Assembly (NCBI GenBank): GCA_032718475.1
Contig: JAUCBJ010005600.1
Location: forward strand, 1-64,000
Source: Nemertoderma westbladi
Lineage: Eukaryota; Xenacoelomorpha; Nemertodermatida; Nemertodermatidae
DNA: 64,000 nt
Direction of reading: 5' to 3'
Part shown: positions 1 through 11,824 of the stretch, piece after piece
How positions within the stretch are numbered: the first letter of the stretch is position 1
Layout: every line of letters starts with the position of its first letter
The notes under the pieces: model-generated
What the model saw: only the letters and a program-made list of their open reading frames with translations
The model's database searches: none
Told to the model about the DNA's origin: nothing
Translations under genes and position numbers: made by a program

Positions 1-191
1 AAAGTACTGAAGTACCAGTAGGCAGTAGATATACTGCCAGACTGCTGTGTATGAAAATATGGGATTGCCAGATGACAAAGTACAGAAGTACTTATGTTAT
101 ATATTGAATACTTGACTTTCCATAGGCCTGTAGGCCTACATATATATAAGTATATAATATCACTTAAGGGTAACTTAGATCAACACTGTAC
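1..191. other. Unique left flank of F-box copy 1
   Basis: This stretch does not match the promoter-side sequence of the other three F-box copies. It is AT-rich with TAGGCCTA and TACCGGTA-like words and no reading frame. Homology with the other copies begins abruptly at about position 192, so this is the far side of a duplication or deletion breakpoint. Confidence 0.6.
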
Positions 192-1606
192 AGAGCGACA
201 ACGACTTACGACATAAACGTTATATCCCCGGTGGTGATAGCGAAGATGAAGTCATTGAGATCTCCAAAGAACTACCAGATAACGAAGGGTCAACATCAAC
301 CCAATGCCCTGATTGGGCAGCGCTCCCACACGAACTTATTTTTAAATTGTTCAGCTATTTACCAGAATGCGATCGGTTGTCAGCCGGCGGAACTTGTCAC
401 AAATGGAATGAGGCCCAGAAAGATGCGGGGCTTTGGAGAACGAGAGATATTACCATCAGTGGAGAACGGCATCACGATAAGAAAGAGATTGAAGTATTTA
501 GACAATATGGAGTTCATATGGAAAAAGTTGAAATCCGTTGCAATGGGAGGCTAAGCAATAGACAACAGATGTTATGGCACGTCAGCCAATCAGTGGGTCA
601 TCTTAAGGTATCCCAGCTAAAACAATTCAGTCTATTCGGTCTATTAGGGGGCTTTCAAGGGATGGCTTCCCTCGGTATCTATGACACAACAATATCGCTG
701 TTCTATCAGCATTTAAATGAATTCTTCCGATCACAGAAAGAGTTAGAAGACGTGACACTAATAGATTTGCAAGTAAAGCCTTTAATTGACGGTGTTCGAT
801 TAATAGAAATTTTGGTGAGACACAACCGCGGATCTTTAAGGAAGATCAAAATCGATGAATTAATTCATCCATCTGCCGCATCTACTGCGAGGCCTATATC
901 ATCTGCTATGGGACCGCTCACTTCATTGAAGGCGTTGACGAACCTGGATATCCATTATAACTACTTGAATCCAGATATATTAGAAGGAATTCTGACTAAC
1001 AGTCCCCATCTAATATTATTGGTACTCCGCCTCTGCCTGACTGGATCTGATAATGTTCTACCTGTTGCTGATAATAACAACAGCCCGTGGAGAAAAGCCA
1101 ACCCCGAGCTCTCGGTTCATATGCTGTTCGACTTCGAGACAGTTGAACTCCATTCGCTGATTCGCTTGATAAAAGGACGACCTCCTCTGACGAAGTTCGA
1201 ATTATTTGCAGCTTGGATGGAAACAGTCGACGGCTTATCTATACTATTCCGCTATCTAGGTGATCACATGGACCAATGTCTGAAAGAGTTGGTAATGGAG
1301 TGCGGACAGGATGAAGAAATACGTGTTGACTTCGTTTCGATGGTAAGAGATTGTAAGAAGCTAGAGAGCATCACAATTACGGACATGTCTCTCAAAACGG
1401 AAGTTGTAACTGATATCTGTGAGCTGAAGTTCCAGCAAGAAATTATTCCAGAATTAAAGAAGTGTCACATCGCCTTCGAGGGTGCGGATAATGGGGTTGA
1501 ATTGAGTATCCTGAACCGTCAATGGAATGATAAGATAAAAGCTAGCGGAGTTGATTTCCGTTTCAATAAGTTCGGAGATCCTATGGAGATGGTCACTGTC
1601 GGTTAA
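192..1606 (+). pseudogene. F-box/LRR-like gene, copy 1, 5'-truncated (FBXO39-like)
   Basis: It matches codons of the intact copies from about residue 27 (SDNDLRHKRY) to the stop. The first 26 or so codons, including the ATG, are missing. The frame is open back to a TAG at 176-178 with no in-frame ATG before the F-box, so as it stands it lacks a start. The F-box (DWAALPHELIFKLFSYLPECDRL...LWRTRDITISG) and the LRR-like remainder are intact. Like copy 4 it lacks the three residues DPF before FEGADNG near the C-terminus. The break is preceded by tgtacag, which could act as a 3' splice site if an upstream exon lies outside the window. Otherwise this is a dead truncated duplicate. F-box proteins are the substrate-binding subunits of SCF ubiquitin ligases. 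Confidence 0.8.
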
Positions 1607-1987
1607 TTAGAAGATACTGGAGCTGAATGTCTTGGATGGTTAAATACAAGACGCTCACTAATTCACGCTCGCCGATTAACTAATAATTATTAATCGTGTT
1701 TATGTATAGTATATTCTTACTATATTTAATATGTTTATTAATAATATAACAAGTAACATAATATTTTATAGTAATTACTGTAATATTTCATTTTTGATAC
1801 AGCACCCCCCCCCCCCCCCCCCCCCATATGCATCACAGTTATTTTCTTCCGATTGCAGTCATTTTAATAGTCGAATCAATCTAGCAAAAAACCCATAAGT
1901 ATTTCGCAATCGGTACTTGTGTGTTTTGTGCATACCCCCCCTCAAATTGTTTATACTAGCTACAGTAGTATTTGTTACTTAAAAAAA

Positions 1988-2385
1988 AATTGTTCTAGAA
2001 CATTTTGTCTATTAATTTTTTTTATTAATTTTGTTCAAGAACAAATAATTACTTTTCTAGAACAAAATTAAGTAATTAGGTATTTTTGAAGTTATTAAAG
2101 CTAGTTTTTATTTAATTTTTTTTAAATGTTCTAGAACATTTCGTCTACTTATTTTTGTAAAAAGTAGTATTCTAGAACAAATATTTTTTTTCTAGAACAT
2201 TAAAAAAAATGTTATTTTGTGGTGTTATTTATTTGATTAGTAAGTGTTAAAAACAATTACTAACAACTACAAATTTTCATTGTAGCTAGTGATTTTTATT
2301 AAATATATAATACACAGATAACATAGAATAAAAAATGAACAAAATTTACAAATTAGCTAGTTTTTTTTGTTCTAGAACAAATAAT
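1988..2385. repeat. Cluster of TTCTAGAA palindromes
   Basis: The palindrome TGTTCTAGAACA, or a near version, occurs about seven times in 400 bp, e.g. near 1990, 2034 (with CAAG), 2055, 2127, 2169, 2190 and 2370. Each is embedded in A/T runs. The core matches the inverted heat-shock-element unit (TTCnnGAA) and is also an XbaI site. The cluster is conserved in the flank of copy 4 at about 29490-29890. A second group lies at 3470-3730. Function is unproven; it may simply be a degenerate palindromic repeat. Confidence 0.6.
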
Positions 2386-2422
2386 ATTTGTTTAATATTT
2401 CATTCAACTTAATAATTCATTA

Positions 2423-3430
2423 CAGTCATTCTGCCTAATTTGAGACATGGACCCAAACGTGAGACAAATTCAATATCAACTTCAAGGGGCTCCTATAGCC
2501 AAATAATTACAGAAACCTACTTAAAACTAATTCGAATAATGATATGTAACCATTCCTGTACATCGTTAGGTATAATTCAACCGGATTGGATATACATATA
2601 ATATCGTCAAAAATCGAAGCTTTTTTTCATAAATTTTAAGGTTTTAAAATCGATATGAGATTTTTGCATTCCACTTTGACCTGATTCTCGAAATTATGAC
2701 ATTTTATAGTAAAAAGGCTATATTTTTATATAAAACTATTTTTATGTGGTAAAGATTTCATAGTTTTACATTTGACTACTGTCTTTAATATGGTATCGGT
2801 TTCCATGAATTTCCCCTAATTTGAGACAAGGAAATTATAACCATAACAAGAGACAAATGTAGGCTAGGCCTTTGTATCTAAGTATCTGAAGTATAGAAAC
2901 CATAGGCCCCCTATACACATACATTATAATTGCATCTGACTTCTTTCCGAAAGTCACACTACAGTACCGGTAGGCCTACTGAATGTATCAGTTACATCAA
3001 GCTTAAATCATATATAGTACAGTCATTCTGCCTAATTTGAGACATGGACCCAAACGTGAGACAAATTCAATATCAACTTCAAGGGGCTCCTATAGCCAAA
3101 TAATTACAGATCTTTTGTCTCAAATAAAGGCTGTAAGAACCTAACAAGATTCTCCGTAATATTTATGAGGTTATTTCATGTTAGTTATTAAAAAAAATTA
3201 CAATTGAATTTCTTGTCTCACATTAGGGAATCGATGCCAAATTTGAGACATGCAACATTTCTTCAAAAATCAGCAACTGCTAGGCGAAATCAACTTTCGA
3301 GACCCGGAAAAATGGATTCTACGCCCCGGGAAACCCCTTATTACATAATTTCTGAGGAAGTCCAGTGTTTACATTTTTACACAGAACCCAACGAAGTTCA
3401 AAACCTGTCTCTTATATGGACCAATGACTG
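2423..3430. mobile_element. Tc1/mariner-type non-autonomous element (about 1.0 kb)
   Basis: The ends are inverted repeats: CAGTCATT at the left and AATGACTG at the right, with looser similarity continuing inward (TGAGACA-type words). The element is flanked by TA at 2421-2422 and 3431-3432. The sister block of F-box copy 4 carries the uninterrupted site with a single TA (about 29932). That shows both the exact borders and the TA target duplication expected of the Tc1/mariner superfamily. No transposase frame is visible. The first 90 bp are repeated inside the element at 3020-3109, again preceded by TA, suggesting a nested end or an internal duplication. Confidence 0.85.
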
Positions 3431-4188
3431 TATCATTATCGGTTATTAATTCATTTAACAAATAATATTTGTTCTAGAAGAAAATTTTTATATTAAATGA
3501 ATAGATAATATGCTCTACCGGTAGAACATTATTTTTAAAAAGGAAACAACTAGCTAGTTGAAAAAAATTTATACAAAGATAACATACAATAAAAATGAAA
3601 AAGATAAACAAATTAGCTTGTTTTTTCTATTTTTTGTTCTAGAACAAAAAATATTTGTTCTAGAACAAAAAATATTTGTACTAGAACAAAATGTTTATAT
3701 TAAATGAATGGATTATATGTTGTAGAACATTTTTTTTTTAAAAAGTAACAAAAAATAGCTAGTATAAAAAATTTGAGGGGGGGGGGGGGGGTGTGCACAA
3801 AACACACTAGTACCTTCACAATCAATGCGAACCACATATTTTGGGTTCTATATTACCTTATTAATCACCAAAAATAGTCTATAAAATTTTATTTTGCGGT
3901 TCATTTGTTTATTCATGGAAATTCGGCGTAAATTTGCAAAAGATAAGCCTAACAAATGGAACAGTAGGGAAAAGTAAGTAGCAAATTGGTGATGTTACAG
4001 AATAATTTAATTAATTTCACAATAAGCTTTGATTCAATGGGAAATTAGTAATATTTACACTGGCGTGTTACACATTAATTGCTATATCTCGGAAACTAGA
4101 AGTCGCATCAAATTTTGAAATATATCAAAAACTTCATGATATATTAATTCAAGCATGGACATCTAGAATATTATATACAGTATACCAG

Positions 4189-5776
4189 GACCCCCCTGTA
4201 GAGACTACCGTTGTTTATAATGGCAGTTTCTCTTGGCTCGGACTCACTGTGACCCCCTGTAGAGACTGTCGTTGTTTATATTGGTAGTTTCTCTTGGCTT
4301 GGACTCATTGTGAGCCCTCCTGTAGAGACTTTCGTTGTTTATAATGGCAGTTTCTCTTGGCTCGGACTCACTGTGACCCCCCTGTAGAGACTGTCGTTGT
4401 TTATAATGGCAGTTTCTCTTGGCTCGGACTCACTGTGACCCCCCTGTAGAGACTGTCGTTGTTTATAATGGCAGTTTCTCTTGGCTCGGACTCACTGTGA
4501 CCCCCCTGTAGAGACTGTCGTTGTTCATAATGGCAGTTTCTCTTGGCTTGGACTCATTGTGAGCCCTCCTGTAGAGACTGTCGTTGTTGGAATGGCAGTT
4601 TCTCTTGGCTCGGACTCACTGTGACCCCCCTGTAGAGACTGTCGTTGTTTATAATGGCAGTTTCTCTTGGCTCGGACTCACTGTGACCCCCCTGAAGAGA
4701 CTGTCGTTGTTTTATAATGGCAGTTTCTCTTGGCTCGGACTCACTGTGGCCACCCCTGTAGCGACTGTCGTTGTTTATAATGGAAGTTTCTCTTGGCTCG
4801 GACTCACTGTGACCCCCTGTAGAGACTGTCGTTGTTTATAATGGCAGTTTCTCTTGGCTCGGACTCACTGTGAGGCCCCCTGTAGAGACTGTCGTTGTTG
4901 GAATGGCAGTTTCTCTTGGCTCGGACTCACTGTGACCCCCCTGTAGAGACTGTCGTTGTTTTATAATGGCAGTTTCTCTTGGATTGGACTCATTGTGAGC
5001 CCTCCTGTAGAGACTGTCGTTGTTTATAATGGCAGTTTCTCTTGGCTCGGACTCACTGTGACCCCCCTGTAGAGACTGTCGTTGTTTTATAATGGCAGTT
5101 TTTCTTGGCTCGGACTCACTGTGACCCCCTGTAGAGACTGTCGTTGTTTTATAATGGCAGTTTTTCTTGGCTCGGACTCACTGTGACCCCCTGTAGAGAC
5201 TGTCGTTGTTTTATAATGGCAGTTTCTCTTGGCTCGGACTCACTGTGACCCCCCTGTAGAGACTGTCGTTGTTTAGAATTGCAGTTTCTCTTGGCTCGGT
5301 CTCACTGTGACCGTGACCCCCCTGTAGAGACTGTCGTTGTTTATAATGGTAGTTTCTCTTGGCTCGGACTCACTGTGGCCACCCCTGTAGCGACTGTCGT
5401 TGTTTATAATGGAAGTTTCTCTTGGCTCGGACTCACTGTGACCCCCTGTAGAGACTGTCGTTGTTTATAATGGCAGTTTCTCTTGGCTCGGACTCACTGT
5501 GAGCCCCCCTGTAGAGACTGTCGTTGTTGGAATGGCAGTTTCTCTTGGCTCGGACTTTCTGTGACCCCCCTGTAGAGACTGTCGTTGTTTTATAATGGCA
5601 GTTTTTCTTGGCTTGGACTCATTGTCAACCCCCCAGTAGATACTGTCGTTGTTTATATTGGTAGTTTCTCTTGGCTCGGACTCACTGTGACCCCCCCTGT
5701 AGAGACTGTCGTTGTTTATAATGGTAGTTTCTCTTGGCTCGGACTCACTGTGACCCCTCTGTAGAGACTGTCCTTG
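4189..5776 (+). repeat. 62-bp satellite, array 1
   Basis: About 25 head-to-tail copies of a roughly 62-bp unit beginning CCCCTGTAGAGACTGTCG and continuing through ATGGCAGTTTCTCTTGGC. Variants have GTTGGAATGG in place of GTTTATAATGG. The same satellite, in the same orientation, forms the arrays at 33725-37222 and 50713-51076. The unit is not a multiple of three, so short reading frames through it are accidental. Confidence 0.95.
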
Positions 5777-6295
5777 CCACGGTGAAAATAATTGGTTCAT
5801 GCATCTTGCTTCTGAGATTTCTCTCTGAATAGAAAACAAAAGCATGCCAAATCGACGGCACAATATTTGCAATTTTTCATAATAATCTTTGAATATCTCG
5901 AAACAATTCAAAAATCTTATCAAATTTGCTTTTAACACCTTGTTCGTCGCTTATTGCACATACTAAAGTAGAAAACTTATTTTAAGCCTTTACTTTAACT
6001 CTAACTTTCTCTTGAAACTCGCTTTCAAATTATCACAGTCAGTTTGCAAATATGTTATACTTGCCTTTGGAACTGGTTGATGGAAATACCTCATTATACC
6101 ATATAGGCTTAACAAGTCATATGTAGCTACACTAGGGTTGGTCGAATTTAGATTTCTAATCAACAGTTGTCCCATAAAAAAACTATACGAATCTTGTTAT
6201 TGTTTAAATTAGATGACATCTCCAGGTTCCCACAGTCCATTTTAATTTATATATATATATAATTTATAATTTAATAATTTTAGGATCGGACTTGA
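5777..6295. other. Unassigned spacer
   Basis: Sequence between the satellite and the LINE fragment. It is AT-rich, and I see no gene, repeat match or tRNA-like fold in it. The duplicated blocks of copies 2-3 carry an LTR at the equivalent junction, so this side was rearranged separately. Confidence 0.5.
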
Positions 6296-7195
6296 TGGCG
6301 CACCTTGTCTGATGCCGCATTATACCCTGAACAGTTCCGAAAATTAGCTGCTAAAGTCTATTGCCACATGTATTTTCATAAAGAGCCATCAGAGCTGGTA
6401 GCATAATGATGCCACAGCCTAGAGCAGCCCACTTTGTGAACAACTTTCGCCTGCTAATCTTGTCGAAAGCTGCATGAAAATCTGTAATGAACTACAAAAA
6501 GTTGTTGTTTAGTGCTTCTTGCTGTTTCGAGGAAGATTCTTACTGTAATTACGTGATTAAAACAACTTTTGCCTTTCTGGCAGGCTGTTTGAGTTTCAGG
6601 ATTCTTCAGCCAATAAACAATACGGAGGCATAGCACGAGATCATAGAGTTTAGCAACGATAGGAAGAAGTGTTATACCTCTGACATTGCTTGGTTGGGAA
6701 AGTTTTCCTTTCTTAGGCAATGCCAGGAGGATCCCAAACCAACAAAGTGGGTAGCCGCCCAGTCCAGCCTTAAATATAATGTTGAATAAACACAATATAT
6801 GGCCCAATAACGGGAAAGACATCTAGTAGAGCTGTCAGTGGTACTGCTATGTTTGTTGAGTTTCTTGGCTGCAGTGAGTATTTCATCTTCTGTAATTTCA
6901 GCATCTAGATCTTCATGGGGACTTCCGCAGGAATATCGCCGTGTTGTATAAAATCTTGTGATAAGAGTGAGGATGTCAGGTCAGATTCTACTGAAGAAGT
7001 CGATGAGTATTGTCCATTATAGTTAATTTTTTGCCAAATCGTACGGGAATCATTCGAAATAATACATCATTCTTTCCACATTCTAAGATCGTGTGATGAC
7101 ACTTCGCGGAGATAAGTTTTTTTTAACAAGGTAAATTCCTCTATTGGCCTGTTTTTTGTATCCTCGATTGTCAACTTTAGTAGTTCGTCAGAAAT
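6296..7195 (-). mobile_element. LINE fragment, pre-RT and RT domain, degenerate
   Basis: The minus strand encodes, in broken frames, the segment before and into a non-LTR reverse transcriptase. A linker (REVSSHDLRMWKECIISN) is followed by the ALPKKGKLS...NVRGITLLPIVAKLYD motif, then TACQKGKS and a motif A region near DF.AAFDK. It is truncated at both ends. The same fragment is present at 11825-12747, so it was there before the block was duplicated. The clade is uncertain. Confidence 0.75.
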
Positions 7196-9282
7196 CTACA
7201 TTTAACGTATACTACACTACACTATACTACACTACACTGTACTATACTATACTACACTGTATACTATACTACACAGCAATAAAAAGTCAACCCACTGCGG
7301 GGAAAAATCGACGCAAATATCAACGTTTACGAGCAAATAAGTGTTCCTTACTTAATTACCATTGGTAATTTTCCGAGACGAATGTGAAACAGCCGACATT
7401 TGATTTTCGTCGTGTCAACCCCCCCCCCCCCCCCCCCCCTCCAATGTCTCGGCATTTATTATTATTTCAGACCGCGACGGCTTTTGTAGCTTCTACAGTA
7501 TACAGTGCAGTGCCTTTGAAGTAAAGTGCCTTCAAATCTACTTTATATCTGAGAGTGCTTAATGATAGCTCGCACTGAATTCCATCTTCTGCGTATTTTG
7601 GAATGTTTTATCGCGCTAGATGGTTGACCGTTATTATATAGAGAGCAGTCAACGATTGGTGTAGAAGTAAAATTACAGCATTGATTGTGAATAATTGGTT
7701 TAAACCCATCCTGTGTGAAGTATTATGGGGAGTCAGTAGGAGGGATGTATATCGCACCAAATATGAGTGATCATCGGTCAAATGGAAACGAAAACCGCAT
7801 CTGGTCTTTTATAGTTAACAAGATACACACCGATTCCCAAAGAAAATATAGAATATAAACAAACCTACCCCCTTGCTTCACTCGGTGTGATTTGGCTGCA
7901 TGCAAATATGAAACCTGGGATTGAAATCTGAAACTCAGCCTTTAACCCTATTTCGCCCAGGGGGGGGGGGGGGGGGGGGGGTGTCATTTTAATTTTTTTT
8001 TGTAATTCATCTACATCTTTGAGTCAGGTTTGTTGGGAAAAATGAGATTTCGAGACATCTGCTAAAATTGAATGGGATATCCAATAGAACAAACGCCAGT
8101 TACATGGCTACGTTTGTTTTCGTGCTGTGGTCCCTTTCTGGCACCTATCTCCAGTATTTTTCGTGCGAAAATTATAAAAGTTTTTATGGCTCGCTAAAAT
8201 TAATTTATTTGAGGTATATAGCGGTTTTTTGGACTCTGATCTAGATTATAGAACTCAAATATAACATTCGAGAAAATTTTTTGTAATTTTGAATGTTCCC
8301 TCTGGGGCACGAAAAAACAAGTAGTGGAAATATGATAATGAAAACTCACCACAAAATCAAATTGATCTTATGACTATACAGTTTTTTTGGGATGCTGATC
8401 ACGAATATGATACTGAAATATAACGTACATTGTTGATTAGGGCATTTTTGGATATGTGTCAATGTGCGGCTCGAAAAATACAATAAGTAGCACAAATTTG
8501 ATGATCAAAAATCATTACCGAATCAACCTGATTGTTAGATATTATGGGTTTTCTGGCACGCTGATCACGAATATGACACGTAAAAATATCGGATTATCCA
8601 ACTAGATTTTTGCCGTTTGAAATTTCATCCTACGTCCCACTCTTACTCTTACGTCCCACCAGACAAAAACTAAAAATGGTAGTTGCGTTGCCACGAATGA
8701 TTTTTAATAAGTTGTATCGTGCCGTATCGTATCGATCATCGGCTTTGAAAACCAGATTAGCGTCGGAATTACCAAACCAAAAGCAATATTAAACAGTTTG
8801 TAATTTTTGCTACTTGTACTTTTCGTTCTGGGGCACCAAAATGGCACCAAAAATGATGTTTGCATTTTCAAAAAATTCTAGCTAGTAAAAAAACAGTAGC
8901 TACAAAAAAAAATATCTAGTAATGTTCTAGAACATTCACCAATATCATAAAAAGTACTAAAGAACACTAAAATGTGACAGGTAAAAAAATGACAGGGGGT
9001 GTCGACAGGGCGAAGTAGGCCAAGTGCCAATAACAGTTATATATTAGAACTGTGTTTCCAATGTAATTGCATTCTAGAAACTAATTTGTCCGTTCATCAT
9101 TACTTGCTCACAAATAATATACTAGTATCATGTAATTAGAAGCTAATTAATAAATAATTATTTAAAAGTAACAATTAAAACCGAATCTCACTTAATTAAC
9201 AACAATTACCTCTTTCTACAGTAGCATAACTTATCATCCCAGTCGTATATTTAAACATATTTAAGTACCGGTAGTTATTCTC
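7196..9282. other. Upstream region of F-box copy 2 (duplicated)
   Basis: No gene. It starts with a (TATACTACAC)-like microsatellite (about 7205-7275). This is followed by a 21-base poly-C run (7419-7439), a 22-base poly-G run (7960-7981) and three diverged units of roughly 150 bp (about 8170-8620) sharing words such as GCTGATCACGAATATGA. One TTCTAGAA palindrome lies near 8925. The last 290 bp before the ATG are conserved in front of copies 3 and 4 and presumably hold the promoter. The region matches 16528-18572 at very high identity. Confidence 0.7.
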
Positions 9283-10782
9283 ATGATGGGAGATCAACCT
9301 GGCCCTTCCAGAAAACAGTCTTCACTGAAGCGACATCTCCCTTGTGGATCAGATAGTGAGAGCGACAACGACTTACGACATAAACGTTATATCCCCGGTG
9401 GTGATAGCGAAGATGAAGTCATTGAGATCTCCAAAGAACTACCAGATAACGAAGGGTCAACATCAACCCAATGCCCTGATTGGGCAGCGCTCCCACACGA
9501 ACTTATTTTTAAATTGTTCAGCTATTTACCAGAATGCGATCGGTTGTCAGCCGGCGGAACTTGTCACAAATGGAATGAGGCCCAGAAAGATGCGGGGCTT
9601 TGGAGAACGAGAGATATTACCATCAGTGGAGAACGGCTTCACGATAAGAAAGAGATTGAAGCATTTAGACAATATGGAGTTCATATGGAAAAAGTTGAAA
9701 TCCGTTGCAATGGGAGACTAAGCAATAGACAACAGATGTTATGGCACGTCAGCCAATCAGTGGGTCATCTTAAGGTATCCCAGCTAAAACAATTCAGTCT
9801 ATTCGGTCTATTAGGGGGCTTTCAAGGGATGGCTTCCCTCGGTATCTATGACACAACAATATCGCTGTTCTATCAGCATTTAAATGAATTCTTCCGATCA
9901 CAGAAAGAGTTAGAAGACGTGACACTAATAGATTTGCAAGTAAAGCCTTTAATTGACGGTGTTCGATTAATAGAAAGTTTGGTGAGACACAACCGCGGAT
10001 CTTTAAGGAAGATCAAAATCGATGAATTAATTCATCCATCTGCCGCATCTACTGCGAGTCCCATATCATCTGCTATGGGACCGCTCACTTCATTGAAGGC
10101 GTTGACGAACCTGGATATCCATTATAACTACTTGAATCCAGATATATTAGAAAGAATTCTGACTAACAGTCCCCATCTAATATTATTGGTACTCCGCCTC
10201 TGCCTGACTGGATCTGATAATGTTCTACCTGTTGCTGATAATAACAACAGCCCGTGGAGAAAAGCCAACCCCGAGCTCTCGGTTCATATGCTGTTCGACT
10301 TCGAGACAGTTGAACTCCATTCGCTGATTCGCTTGATAAAAGGACGACCTCCTCTGACGAAGTTCGAATTATTTGCAGCTTGGATGGAAACAGTCGACGG
10401 CTTATCTATACTATTCCGCTATCTAGGTGATCACATGGACCAATGTCTGAAAGAGTTGGTAATGGAGTGCGGACAGCATGAAGAAATACGTGTTGACTTC
10501 GTTTCGATGGTAAGAGATTGTAAGAAGCTGGAGAGCATCACAATTACGGACATGTCTCTCAAAACGGAAGTTGTAACTGATATCTGTGAGCTGAAGTTCC
10601 AGCAAGAAATAATTCCAGAATTAAAGAAGTGTCACATCGCCTTCGACCCCTTCGAGGGTGCGGATAATGGGGTTGAATTGAGTATCCTGAACCGTCAATG
10701 GAATGATAAGATAAAAGCTAGCGGAGTTGATTTCCGTTTCAATAAGTTCGGAGATCCTATGGAGATGGTCACTGTCGGTTAA
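9283..10782 (+). CDS. F-box/LRR-like protein, copy 2, intact (FBXO39-like)
   Basis: An intronless 499-codon frame. The N-terminus is short, disordered, acidic and basic (about 1-60), with a possible bipartite nuclear signal (KRHLPCGSDSESDNDLRHKR) and acidic Ser clusters. It is followed by an F-box at about 66-111 (LPHELIFKLFSYLPECDRL...WNEAQKDAGLW). The rest is an irregular leucine-rich-repeat-like region, e.g. LTSLKALTNLDIHYNYLNPDIL. The order F-box, KWN, LWR, ITISG, then LNLNYN-like and PWRKA segments resembles vertebrate FBXO39 (inference from memory of the family). The expected role is substrate recognition in an SCF (SKP1-CUL1) ubiquitin ligase. The start ATG is followed by a second ATG and is conserved in copies 3 and 4. 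The substrate is unknown. Confidence 0.88.
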   Translation: MMGDQPGPSRKQSSLKRHLPCGSDSESDNDLRHKRYIPGGDSEDEVIEISKELPDNEGSTSTQCPDWAALPHELIFKLFSYLPECDRLSAGGTCHKWNEAQKDAGLWRTRDITISGERLHDKKEIEAFRQYGVHMEKVEIRCNGRLSNRQQMLWHVSQSVGHLKVSQLKQFSLFGLLGGFQGMASLGIYDTTISLFYQHLNEFFRSQKELEDVTLIDLQVKPLIDGVRLIESLVRHNRGSLRKIKIDELIHPSAASTASPISSAMGPLTSLKALTNLDIHYNYLNPDILERILTNSPHLILLVLRLCLTGSDNVLPVADNNNSPWRKANPELSVHMLFDFETVELHSLIRLIKGRPPLTKFELFAAWMETVDGLSILFRYLGDHMDQCLKELVMECGQHEEIRVDFVSMVRDCKKLESITITDMSLKTEVVTDICELKFQQEIIPELKKCHIAFDPFEGADNGVELSILNRQWNDKIKASGVDFRFNKFGDPMEMVTVG

Positions 10783-10984
10783 TTAGAAGATACTGGAGCT
10801 GAATGTCTTGGATGGTTAAATACAAGACGCTCACTAATTCACGCTCGCCGATTAGCTAATAATTATTAATCGTGTTTATATATGGTATATTCTCACTATA
10901 TTTAATATGTTTATTAATATATAACAAGTAACTATAAATAGAGTCCCGTAATATTTTAATTTTGATACAGCACCACCCCCCCCC

Positions 10985-11824
10985 TGTTCGCGCTTTCAGA
11001 CCTTTAGCAGTTTAACCTGCCAATCTTAAATGTCCTTTTGATTATGAATCGACTTTAGCCCTTACCAATTACCTGGTGTACTGAAGTTACATCTGCCGAA
11101 GCCAGTCCGTGCGCGGCGTATGACCCACGGTGTGGGAGACTGGATTCGGGTTCTTTAGGAAGTATTGCGGTGTAGGCTACTTTGTATTATTCGATTGATC
11201 GCTACTATATAATCTCTGACAACTATATTTACTTTCGGGGAAATATTAACAGTTCCTTTAGGACGTGGCGCTTTAAGTATAAAAACAGAGTTATGACTTA
11301 TACTAATCACAACTAGATGGCCACAGAGTTTCGTAAATAGCGCAATCTTTAGGAGATGCTTTATTAACCTTCACACGACTTCACACGACTTTACACTACT
11401 TCACACTAAATTGCCGACCGTCACTGAATTTGATCATATATAAGGAGGATTGCAACTGACACACGTAGGGATTATGAAATAGCATTTAATTCACACAAAA
11501 CCACTATAATTTAAGTCGCAGTTGCTACCGGTAGACTCTTCTCCGCTTACCTCAGTAATCAATAAGATTGAGGGGTTTACGATTATTTATCGGTATTCTG
11601 CAAATATAACATCCATTAATATAAACAACAATTAATACAATATAAAATAGCAAGTACGTGTTCAACAGTGCGGTGAACAATCAGTATGTGTTCATGAAGT
11701 TCAGTTTGGTGCAATGCGTCGTATTGAGTAGAATTGGGTGTGGTTTGTCGTACGATGCATATGGTAGGTGATTCAGTTAATAGATTTACGTTCTCATAAC
11801 TAAAGCCATCAGATGTTTTTCGGG
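10985..11824 (-). mobile_element. BEL/Pao LTR, truncated solo copy
   Basis: Reads TGTTCGCGCTTT at its left edge inside a C run. This is the reverse complement of the LTR end ...AAAGCGCGAACA seen in the element at 37223. It matches the full solo LTR at 20281-21399 until about 11824, where it switches abruptly to LINE sequence. About 280 bp of the LTR 5' end are therefore missing, consistent with an unequal exchange between duplicated blocks. Confidence 0.85.

Larger units (their letters stand above)
1607..4188. other. AT-rich 3' flank of F-box copy 1
   Basis: There is no gene here. It contains a poly-C run (1805-1825), two clusters of the palindrome TTCTAGAA, a mariner-like insertion (2423-3430) and a poly-G run at about 3778-3791. 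Up to about 3520 it matches the flank of copy 4 (29106-30022) apart from the insertion. From 3530 to 4188 I see nothing recognisable apart from more TTCTAGAA words. Confidence 0.7.

Noticed and set aside
4584-5938. Short frames such as the ones with GSFSWLGLTV repeats
   Set aside because: They are translations of the 62-bp satellite and break with each unit-length change.
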